Shown here: piece after piece, positions 21,701-33,700 of the stretch | Layout: each line of letters begins with the position of its first letter | Position numbering within the stretch: the first letter of the stretch is position 1 | Origin: Cydia pomonella | Taxonomy: Eukaryota > Arthropoda > Insecta > Lepidoptera > Tortricidae | Length of the DNA: 64,000 nucleotides | NCBI RefSeq assembly: GCF_033807575.1 | Contig: NC_084711.1 | Span: 992,001-1,056,000, forward strand | Direction: 5' to 3' | Made by a program: the position numbers and the translations under genes | The notes under the pieces: model-generated | The model's input: only the letters and a program-made list of their open reading frames with translations | The model's database searches: none | Told to the model about the DNA's origin: nothing

Positions 21701-24700
21701 TTAAATTATCTTGTTAAAAGAGGCTTTTTTACAGGACCATGCTTTATATTAAAAATTTCCTCAGGGCTACCGCCTCCGCCTCCACTTCGACTCGTACCCC
21801 GACATCCACGACTACTGGGTGAACGCGGACTGCCCCGACATCTTCCCCGCCGGCTGGTGCGAGCGCAACCAGCGCGCCCTGCGCCCGCCCGCCGCGCACG
21901 CGCACGGCTTCAGCTGGCCCATGTACCTGAAGCAGATGCGCGCCATAGCGGCTCCCAGGCACCTGTTCCCGCACATCACCACCACGGTGAGTCACTAGAA
22001 CTGCTGACTGCCCCGACATGTTCGCTGGTGCAAGCAACGGGCACAGCTTCAGGTGGCCGATGTATCTGAAGTTCATAATTCATGTCAATTGATATATTTA
22101 ATAACATACTTGGTGTGGTGAATTACCTGTAGTGACGTCTGTGCTTCAAGCTTAAAAATATATTATAATGATTCCTATCTTGTCAACAGACTGTAAAACC
22201 CAACGGCTTCCGCATCGGCATGAAGCTCGAAGCCGAGGACCGCAAGAACGACATGGTGTGCGTCGCGACCGTCGCCGACATGCTCGACGCCCGGCTACTG
22301 ATCAACTTCGACTCGTGGGACGATATGTACGACGTCTGGCTGGACCCCACGTCGCCATACATACATCCAGTTGGCTGGGCCGAGGAGAATGACATCGCGC
22401 TCACACCTCCTAATTGTGAGTATTAACATGTTAGAGTCAGTTGACACAGAGTAGCCGACATGCTTGACGCCGGGCTACTGATCAACTTCGGCTCGTGGGA
22501 CGATATGTATGACATCGTGTAGCCTGGGCCGAGGAGTACGACATCGCGCTCACACCGCCTAACTGTGAGTATAGGATATGTTAGTCAGTTGACACGTTAT
22601 AGTAACTGACATGCTTGTCGCCCGACTACTGATCAACTTCGACTCGTGGGACATCCTGTAGGGCAGAGGAAAATTATATCGCGCTCACGCCGCCCAACAG
22701 TAACTTTCACCAAAAGGACAAAACTCGACGTGTTTCGCCTCCCTACGAGGCATCATCTGGAGATGCTAGAGATGTCGACGGTCTGGTGTCCGGCAACGGA
22801 ATGAGCTGGCCCGACTGGTCGGCGATATTGATTACTTGATCAACTTTTCAACTTCTACTCATGGACGATATGTATGATGCATGGTTGGACCCTACTTCGC
22901 CATTATTATTCTTGGGGTGCTGCGGGCCTTTGAGTGCCACGTCGACCAAGCAGTGATCTATTGTGACGGCCCTTTAACCTCTTGAACGCCAGACGGCGAA
23001 GGAATATGCCGCGCCCCGGACGCCAGGCACACGCGATTATTTAAGCGAAACTGAACTTTATGGAGTTCCGCGAAATTTCCTATTCAATTGGCGAAGCTGT
23101 CGGCTGTAGCCGACGTTGGCGTCCTTGGCAAGACTTTCCGATGACGGCCAGAGCCGACTGTGGCGGTCAATAGGTTAAAGTTCATAACTAATGCCCGTGG
23201 AATCCAGGAAGTTCCAGATTCTTTGGGCCGCAATGTTCTGTACTTCATAGGGTTGCAATACGTGCTGCCTTAAGTAGGTACTTCTTTTTGACATTAGTGG
23301 TCCACAGAAACAGAGAATGTGCATTACTTCGCCATACATACATCCTGTAGGATGGGCCGACATTGCGCTCACGCCGCCCAACTGCAAAACTGGCCAAGTG
23401 CGAGTCGGACCACGTATAATTTTGGCTACTAAATCTTAAAAATTTAGTAACTGTCCGTGCCCAAAATCTTAAGCAGAATGTGACTATTTTGGGTTCATTG
23501 TCACTGAATTCCTCCTTAAAACTGTCTGGTTCGATGTTTTGATGGAATATTGAGTATGTTAGAGAGATACTTTAGATTTACAATTACATCCAGAAAGTGG
23601 CACTGCAATAACTTATGAACTCCTTAATTGCTGGGTCGACTATAATAATATTTTTTACATCTTTGAGCAGCAGGTCCCAGAATGATTTAGATTCGCAATG
23701 AGGTTTTTAGGAGCATTAATTTTATGCCGTAGGAATCGCTAAATTCGGATTTTCGTGAACCACTTGTATCATTATGACACTACTTGAGTGAAATTTCATT
23801 CTAAGCATAAGAATCAATTGTTCCATTCAGTTAAAAAAAAAAAAAAACACTTTTTTAATAAAAATCATTAAGAATTAACAGAGACATATAACATCTTAAA
23901 ATACATAATTATACTGTAGGTACATATACAATATTTTTGCATAAATAACAATAAAATCGATTAGGTAAGTTGATCACATTTGTAGGCAAAGACCCGTGTA
24001 GGCAGAATTATTGTTAAGTATAATTTCATAGAAATATTATTAATTAAAATTACCCTTTGAAGTTAGGGGACTCCCCAGGCCAATGATTGAATGCATAGTA
24101 TTACATTGTTATATGGGTGCACTACTTGAAGCGCTGGTGGCCTAGCGGTAAGAGCGTGCGACTTACAATCCAGAGGTCGCGGGTTCAAACCCCGGCTCGT
24201 ACCAATGACTTTTCCGGAACTTATGTACGAAATTGTATCATTTGATATTTACCAGTCGCTTTTCAGTGAACGAAAACATCGTGAGGAAACCGGACTAATC
24301 CCAACAAGGCCTAGTTAACCCTCTGGGTTGGAAGGTCAGGTGGCAGTCGCTTTCGTAAATACTAGTGCCTATGCCAAATCTTGGGATTAGTTGTCAAGCG
24401 GACCCCAGGCTTCCATGAGCCGTGGCAAAATGCCAGGACAACGCGAGGGAGAACAGAGAGAATGGGTGCACTACTTCTAGGTACCTCTTGGTATACATTG
24501 ATGGAATAGAACGAAACTACCCCTTACTCATCCTAATTTATAAAATTCATGAAATAATTCCATTCAAGCTTAATCGTAATAAAATTATAACTTAATGATT
24601 CTGCGTTGATTGTCTCACAATGCATGTGTTAAATAACAAATGTTTTCCCTGTTTAAAATGTATTAGTACCTGGGCGACAACTATTTATGGTAATATGGTG

Positions 24701-27700
24701 GTGTATAGGTGATAATCTACAAAAAAAAATATATAAACTTTAGCATATAAAAAAAAACAAAAGTTAGTCACCGGGTGAGATTCGAACCCGGAATACTCGT
24801 TTCTAGCCGTCCGCGTCTAAACCCGCTGGACCAGACGGACAGTGGCCGGCAACACCGCCGTTTCCGAGATCACAGAAATATATATGTATATATACAAGAA
24901 TTGCTCGTTTAAAGGTATAAGATTATATTAGATTAATAAAGTAATAATATAATTATGATTTTTAACTGAAATAAAAAAAAACTTTATAAATTTGCACATA
25001 TATTATTTACTATTCTTTACTTAGGCAATACTTTCACTCTCCGCCTGTTCCGCTTACATTGTTAAAGTTATGTTTAATTCATAACTCAGTATAATTGAAT
25101 TATTATCCTTGCTCTGAATCACACTAATTACTTTTTTCTAAGTCCCGATATTTTTTAAACTTTAAATACGAGGAATTCGGGTAATTGTGAATACTTCCGA
25201 TAGTCGCGTCATTCCGAAAATAATCCATAATTCCTTCATATTAGAGTAACTTCTCCGAATTATCCTAATATACTTTGTCCTAGTATACTATGTTATATCT
25301 TGTAGTACTATCGCTCAAGGTTCTTCTTATCTCTTCATATAAAAATGTCGCAATGTTATAAGGATCACGAAATATTCAAAGCGGCGGCCATTCTTAATAA
25401 TTTCCAACTTTAAATAGAATGAAAACAAGCACATTAACAATCCTTCGAGTCAATCGAGGACAAAGTCAGAGAAATATATTATCAGTGTTATATGTGAGAA
25501 GTCAGTCGGCGGGCGACCGTCGTGGGGGACGGACGCGGCGCGCCAAACGTCGTAACGATAATGCACTTGCGATATCGTTGACAGCTCGCTCATGCCATTA
25601 AGACGAGGTAAACATACTTTAATACATTCGTTTTGTGTTTTGGACGAAACCTGCGTTGTGAATATCATAGGCAAAGTCGAAGCGAAAAATGTATTTGATA
25701 TGTTGATGTAAGAATTATATCTGTTTACCATAAACAAGTGTAATATGTATAATAATGAATTGGATATGTGTTATGATATTAATATTTTATTACCTTTAAT
25801 TATAATGAACAACGTAACTCGTTTGAAGCAGTTATGCTAAAATAATGGTTGTGTTGACATTGTATTAGGACACTACCAAAATATTATTGTAATGCCATAC
25901 TGGTTTTCAATGCATTCGTGTATGTGTTACTTATAATTTACTGGGTAATAATTTGTAGTTCAAATTGTGTAGACTAAAATTAACACTGCACTCAAATAAT
26001 AGTTTTGTACTATTTCATCTCGAATAATAAATATTTAGATCATTTATATAATACATCTTTTCATGAACGGTTACGATTTATATTAGATACAGACGACCTT
26101 AATATATTGACGACCTGTCTGGCCTAGTGGGTAGTGACCTTGCCTATGAAGCCGATGGTCCCGGGTTCAAATCCTGGTAAGGGCATTTATTCGTGTGATG
26201 AGCATGGATATTTGTTCCTGAGTCATGGGTATTTTCCTATGTATTTAAGTATTTATAAATTATATATTATATATATCGTTGTCTAAGTACCCTCAACACA
26301 AGCCTTATTGAGTGTAATAATGTCCTATAATATTTATTTATTTATTATTTTATTATGGGCAATGAGGTCGTGTTTACATATTTTTTGGACTTTATTCATA
26401 TCGATATTTTTAGACGTGACTGTACCTACTACGGTTTATTAATTTTGTATTACATAAAATGAGATCAACGTTGTTTAACAATCTAGTCTCCTACCGCGTC
26501 TTAATATCGCGTAGAAGTTATTAAAAACGTTTAGAAACCCACCAATATACACATAGTTTGTGATGAATAATCTATCCCTTCATGATGTCTCATGTTTTCC
26601 TTCCTTAATCAGTGAGTAAACAATTGGTTATTAGGTGCATGTTTTAATTGACAGTGCTATCGTTCGGTTTTTTTTTCTTAAAAAAAAAGGTAAACAATGT
26701 TGTCTTTTTACGAAAACGTTTTTTAAAATTCAGTTAAGCAAAAGAATGTAAATGATCGTGTATGATTTATAATTGTTCCATATTTGCCGTGACTTACTGT
26801 TCAAGTGTTTTTCAATATAAAGACACGTCAAAATCGCTTACCATCTTTCTAATGCAAAAAAAAAACGAATTATTTTTCGAACTATTAAAACAGTAGACAG
26901 CTATGGTGCTTATATGAAACATTTAAATTTCACGTCACGGTTAAATTACTTATTGTGAGTTGTTTCCAATTTATTAAATCTTCCTCTTCGCGTTGTCGCG
27001 GCATTTTGCCACGGCTCATGGGAGGCTGGGGTCCGCTTGACAACTAATCCCAAGATTTGGCGACGGCACTAGTTTTTTACGAAAGCGACTGCCATCTGAC
27101 GTTCCAACCCAGAGGGTAAACTAGGCCTTGTTGGGATTAGTCCGGTTTCCTCACGATGTTTTCCTTCACCGAAAACAGACTGGTAAATATCAAATAATAT
27201 TTCGTACATAAGTTCCGAAAAACTCATTGGTACGAGCCGGGGTTTGAACCCGCCAATTAAATTAGTATTCAATTTATTAAATACTAATTTATAAATTCCT
27301 CAACATTCCTATTTAAAGAATCCAATGCTCGATATATGGTGAAAATGAAAAGTTTAAATGTATCTGTAATTGAAGACACGTACGAAGTTACGTTAGCATT
27401 AGTCGCTTTATCTCGTTTACTACTCGCAATGGGTATTTAACTGTCTCCGCGTATAACATACACAAATCAATATGAAGACGAGTAAAACAGCAAAATGTTG
27501 TACCCTTCAATTTTAATTAAATACAAAATTCCCAGGAAAACTTCCCTGGAGGCGCACAGTGGAAAAGGAGGTTGCATCAGTTGGCCTCGGCTGAGCCGAG
27601 CTGGAGGAGGTCGTACTGGACAATTTATTGATGCAGTTATTATTGTTCTCAAAAAATTATTATATATATGGCAATAATAAGAATTTCACAAAAGGATCGT

Positions 27701-30700
27701 CAAACACCAAAATTGTATAAAAATACTAGTCTAGAAAATTTCTAGAATAAAATCTAAATGTCAAAAAATACGGTATATATACATTGAATTATCAATTTCA
27801 TCATTATTAACATAACAATAGTATGTTTAATAATAAGCAGTGATCGTAACTTTTCAAGCAATTTTGGTGCAGCATTGTTCGTTAACAGCATCTGTATCCG
27901 CTACTCTAGCTAGAATAGTTAATTAGAGTTAATAACTGTAATATTAACCTTAACTGATCAATTCCCTAGGAACAATGTGAATAATATTGCTAATTTTTAC
28001 TATGCTGCACCAAAATTGCTGGAAAAGTTACGATCACTGATAATAAGCCAATTAATAATTTTAAGATAACCAATTGGTTTTTAAGTAACTAATAATAACG
28101 TGCTAGGTCAGGATTTTTTAAATTTACAAACCCCACAATATACTTAATATGGGAATTATATCCCAGGTGACTTCGAACCTCTTTTTCAAGCAATCTTTTT
28201 CTAAACAATTTTTTGTTGCAAGAAATCATCTAAAGTGAGGTTCAATACAAATTGCAAATACGCGTACGTTGAGTTATCCATATACAAATAAAATTAAGAT
28301 TAAATTATTCACCACTCTATTTGGCCTGACCGTCGGACACACACAATTATGTATATTTATGCATTAAATTTGCTATACTTCTATAAGTATTAACATGCTA
28401 CTCTTCTTTTTAATTTATTTTAAATATTTCTAATCACCTAGTGTAAAGTCATACTCGATTGTGTAGTATTGACATACCAAAATAAACTATGAACGGCAGA
28501 TTTATTGAGGCATATGCACTGAAATAAAAACGAACAATATTTGTACATATGTATAATAACTTTACATCAGATCTTTACGTCTACGAACTTGTTGACGTAT
28601 CCGTCTTGGCAAAAATGTATGTATTTGTATAGAATCGTAAACTCATAATTAATGATGAGCATTTTGTGATGAGCACACGGTCTTTTTTAAACTGTTTATT
28701 ATGATAATACCTAGATACGACTTACGTTATGCTAAGTAAAACGTAATTAGTGGCTAACTGTCATAGGCCATCTGTTATGTAATCACTCATATGTAAAACT
28801 TTTATTTACGGCTGTTGTTGCTCTAAATATAAAAAAAAATATTAATAGTAAATGGTATGTAATGTACATGATTATTTCCAGTCTACAAGGACCCGGAGTC
28901 GTTCTCCTGGGACAGCTACCTGGCCGACACGGGGGCCGCGGCGGCGCCCCCGCGCGCCTTCAAGACGCGCGCGCCGCACGGCTTCAAGCCCGGCATGAAG
29001 CTCGAGGTCGTCGACAAAAGGGTATGCCACTTATCTTATATACCAACACATGCCATCCATGACTCACCCGAGAAAGACAAGGTATTAAACATCCAATCCT
29101 GCTAACCATTTTCGATAGGATTGCTAACGGCTTTCGCGCATTTCGTGGTAGAGTCAGTGCTCCAACTTGGAGGAGCACAGCGCAGATCATCGAAGAGCAT
29201 TTCCTCCGCGTAGCGCACACTGGCGCCGAGGAGCACTCCGGCGCATATTGGGGGATACCGCGGCATGCCGCAATGCCGCCGCGTACAGATTGTTTGTTAC
29301 GAAGAAATATAACATCAAGGCGGTTTGTTTACTGTTTGTGTTTGTGGCGCCCCCTACGCAGAGTTTTGCGTAATATTTCCCACTGACAGTTAAGTGTGGT
29401 GCTATTAGTAATTAATTAATCGTTTTAAAGTCGCCAAGTATGGTACGAGAGTTTATGACGAGATATCAGACAAAATATCAACTTCGGTTTATTAGAAAGA
29501 GTGTAGCCGGTAACATGATATTGTAGAACCTCGAATTTTTTTATTTAATTACGAAGCTTGACAGTTATTTTTTGTTTGTGTAATGTGCAGGTCCCGTTCC
29601 TGATCCGCGTAGCCAGCGTAAGCGAGGTGAAGGACCACCAGGTCCGCGTCGCGTTCGACGGCTGGCCGGACGAGCTCTCCTACTGGCTGGACGATGATTC
29701 GCCTGATATTCATCCAGTTGGCTGGTGTTTGAAAACCGGACATCCGCTCGAGCCGCCGCTAAGTAAGTATATTCAACAGTACTCTGGTGTTGCAGGTGTC
29801 CATGGGCGGCGGTAATCGCTTACCATCAGGTGATCCGACTGCTCGTTTGCCTCCTCTACCATAAAAAAAAATAGCAGGAGGAGTACCTTTTCTCTGCAGC
29901 TGACTACATGTTATATATTTTTAATTTTCGCTGTATTAAATCAGTTTAGGATTGGTCGAGAACTGAGGTCATAAACTATAGTGTCATTAAATGAGCCGTT
30001 CTTTATGAAATGCCAAATCAAATTATAGTGTCATTAAATGAGCCGTTCTTTATGAAATGTCAAATCAAATTTACGCTGATGCCTAGTTAGTTCCATACAT
30101 TGGTTAAAACAAATATTTGGTTGGCATCAGCGTCGAGCGTGTCAAGTGTTAGACTACATATGGTGCTACAAATCCTTGGAGCAAGTTATGAACCAAGTAT
30201 CTCTTTTTTTCTAGCGGCGGAGGAAGCAGTGGTTCTAGGTCCGTGCGGCGTGGGCGGCTGCCGCGGGCTGGGCTCGCTGCGCGGCGGCGCGCACAAGCAG
30301 CACGTGGCGGCCTCCGCCTGCCCCTACCGCGCGCCCGCCTCGCCCGCGCCGCCCGACCGGCTCGCTGCCGAGCGGCCTATGAGGTATGAAGTGCAAGCAG
30401 TGCTCCGCGCCCGTGCGGCGGGGCGGCCGCCGGGCTGGGCTCGCTGCGCGGCGGCGCGCACAAGCAGCACGTGGCGGCCTCCGCCTGCCCCTACCGCGCG
30501 CCCGCCTCGCCCGCGCCGCCCGACCGGCTCGCTGCCGAGCGGCCTATGAGGTATGAAGTGCAAGCAGTGCTCCGCGCCCGTGCGGCGGGGCGGCCGCCGG
30601 GCTGGGCTCGCTGCGCGGCGGCGCGCACAAGCAGCACGTGGCGGCCTCCGCCTGCCCCTACCGCGCGCCCGCCTCGCCCGCGCCGCCCGACCGGCTCGCT

Positions 30701-33700
30701 GCCGAGCGGCCTATGAGGTATGAAGTGCAAGCAGTGCTCCGCGCCCGTGCGGCGGGGCGGCCGCCGGGCTGGGCTCGCTGCGCGGCGGCGCGCACAAGCA
30801 GCACGTGGCGGCCTCCGCCTGCCCCTACCGCGCGCCCGCCTCGCCCGCGCCGCCCGACCGGCTCGCTGCCGAGCGGCCTATGAGGTATGAAGTGCAAGCA
30901 GTGCTCCGCGCCCGTGCGGCGGGGCGGCCGCCGGGCTGGGCTCGCTGCGCGGCGGCGCGCACAAGCAGCACGTGGCGGCCTCCGCCTGCCCCTACCGCGC
31001 GCCCGCCTCGCCCGCGCCGCCCGACCGGCTCGCTGCCGAGCGGCCTATGAGGTATGAAGTGCAAGCAGTGCTCCGCGCCCGTGCGGCGGGGCGGCCGCCG
31101 GGCTGGGCTCGCTGCGCGGCGGCGCGCACAAGCAGCACGTGGCGGCCTCCGCCTGCCCCTACCGCGCGCCCGCCTCGCCCGCGCCGCCCGACCGGCTCGC
31201 TGCCGAGCGGCCTATGAGGTATGAAGTGCAAGCAGTGCTCCGCGCCCGTGCGGCGGGGCGGCCGCCGGGCTGGGCTCGCTGCGCGGCGGCGCGCACAAGC
31301 AGCACGTGGCGGCCTCCGCCTGCCCCTACCGCGCGCCCGCCTCGCCCGCGCCGCCCGACCGGCTCGCTGCCGAGCGGCCTATGAGGTATGAAGTGCAAGC
31401 AGTGCTCCGCGCCCGTGCGGCGGGGCGGCCGCCGGGCTGGGCTCGCTGCGCGGCGGCGCGCACAAGCAGCACGTGGCGGCCTCCGCCTGCCCCTACCGCG
31501 CGCCCGCCTCGCCCGCGCCGCCCGACCGGCTCGCTGCCGAGCGGCCTATGAGGTATGAAGTGCAAGCAGTGCTCCGCGCCCGTGCGGCGGGGCGGCCGCC
31601 GGGCTGGGCTCGCTGCGCGGCGGCGCGCACAAGCAGCACGTGGCGGCCTCCGCCTGCCCCTACCGCGCGCCCGCCTCGCCCGCGCCGCCCGACCGGCTCG
31701 CTGCCGAGCGGCCTATGAGGTATGAAGTGCAAGCAGTGCTCCGCGCCCGTGCGGCGGGGCGGCCGCCGGGCTGGGCTCGCTGCGCGGCGGCGCGCACAAG
31801 CAGCACGTGGCGGCCTCCGCCTGCCCCTACCGCGCGCCCGCCTCGCCCGCGCCGCCCGACCGGCTCGCTGCCGAGCGGCCTATGAGGTATGAAGTGCAAG
31901 CAGTGCTCCGCGCCCGTGCGGCGGGGCGGCCGCCGGGCTGGGCTCGCTGCGCGGCGGCGCGCACAAGCAGCACGTGGCGGCCTCCGCCTGCCCCTACCGC
32001 GCGCCCGCCTCGCCCGCGCCGCCCGACCGGCTCGCTGCCGAGCGGCCTATGAGGTATGAAGTGCAAGCAGTGCTCCGCGCCCGTGCGGCGGGGCGGCCGC
32101 CGGGCTGGGCTCGCTGCGCGGCGGCGCGCACAAGCAGCACGTGGCGGCCTCCGCCTGCCCCTACCGCGCGCCCGCCTCGCCCGCGCCGCCCGACCGGCTC
32201 GCTGCCGAGCGGCCTATGAGGTATGAAGTGCAAGCAGTGCTCCGCGCCCGTGCGGCGGGGCGGCCGCCGGGCTGGGCTCGCTGCGCGGCGGCGCGCACAA
32301 GCAGCACGTGGCGGCCTCCGCCTGCCCCTACCGCGCGCCCGCCTCGCCCGCGCCGCCCGACCGGCTCGCTGCCGAGCGGCCTATGAGGTATGAAGTGCAA
32401 GCAGTGCTCCGCGCCCGTGCGGCGGGGCGGCCGCCGGGCTGGGCTCGCTGCGCGGCGGCGCGCACAAGCAGCACGTGGCGGCCTCCGCCTGCCCCTACCG
32501 CGCGCCCGCCTCGCCCGCGCCGCCCGACCGGCTCGCTGCCGAGCGGCCTATGAGGTATGAAGTGCAAGCAGTGCTCCGCGCCCGTGCGGCGGGGCGGCCG
32601 CCGGGCTGGGCTCGCTGCGCGGCGGCGCGCACAAGCAGCACGTGGCGGCCTCCGCCTGCCCCTACCGCGCGCCCGCCTCGCCCGCGCCGCCCGACCGGCT
32701 CGCTGCCGAGCGGCCTATGAGGTATGAAGTGCAAGCAGTGCTCCGCGCCCGTGCGGCGGGGCGGCCGCCGGGCTGGGCTCGCTGCGCGGCGGCGCGCACA
32801 AGCAGCACGTGGCGGCCTCCGCCTGCCCCTACCGCGCGCCCGCCTCGCCCGCGCCGCCCGACCGGCTCGCTGCCGAGCGGCCTATGAGGTATGAAGTGCA
32901 AGCAGTGCTCCGCGCCCGTGCGGCGGGGCGGCCGCCGGGCTGGGCTCGCTGCGCGGCGGCGCGCACAAGCAGCACGTGGCGGCCTCCGCCTGCCCCTACC
33001 GCGCGCCCGCCTCGCCCGCGCCGCCCGACCGGCTCGCTGCCGAGCGGCCTATGAGGTATGAAGTGCAAGCAGTGCTCCGCGCCCGTGCGGCGGGGCGGCC
33101 GCCGGGCTGGGCTCGCTGCGCGGCGGCGCGCACAAGCAGCACGTGGCGGCCTCCGCCTGCCCCTACCGCGCGCCCGCCTCGCCCGCGCCGCCCGACCGGC
33201 TCGCTGCCGAGCGGCCTATGAGGTATGAAGTGCAAGCAGTGCTCCGCGCCCGTGCGGCGGGGCGGCCGCCGGGCTGGGCTCGCTGCGCGGCGGCGCGCAC
33301 AAGCAGCACGTGGCGGCCTCCGCCTGCCCCTACCGCGCGCCCGCCTCGCCCGCGCCGCCCGACCGGCTCGCTGCCGAGCGGCCTATGAGGTATGAAGTGC
33401 AAGCAGTGCTCCGCGCCCGTGCGGCGGGGCGGCCGCCGGGCTGGGCTCGCTGCGCGGCGGCGCGCACAAGCAGCACGTGGCGGCCTCCGCCTGCCCCTAC
33501 CGCGCGCCCGCCTCGCCCGCGCCGCCCGACCGGCTCGCTGCCGAGCGGCCTATGAGGTATGAAGTGCAAGCAGTGCTCCGCGCCCGTGCGGCGGGGCGGC
33601 CGCCGGGCTGGGCTCGCTGCGCGGCGGCGCGCACAAGCAGCACGTGGCGGCCTCCGCCTGCCCCTACCGCGCGCCCGCCTCGCCCGCGCCGCCCGACCGG

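Noticed and set aside
24131..24207. tRNA gene
   Set aside because: A and B boxes are good but the acceptor stem does not pair and the sequence continues into a SINE body.
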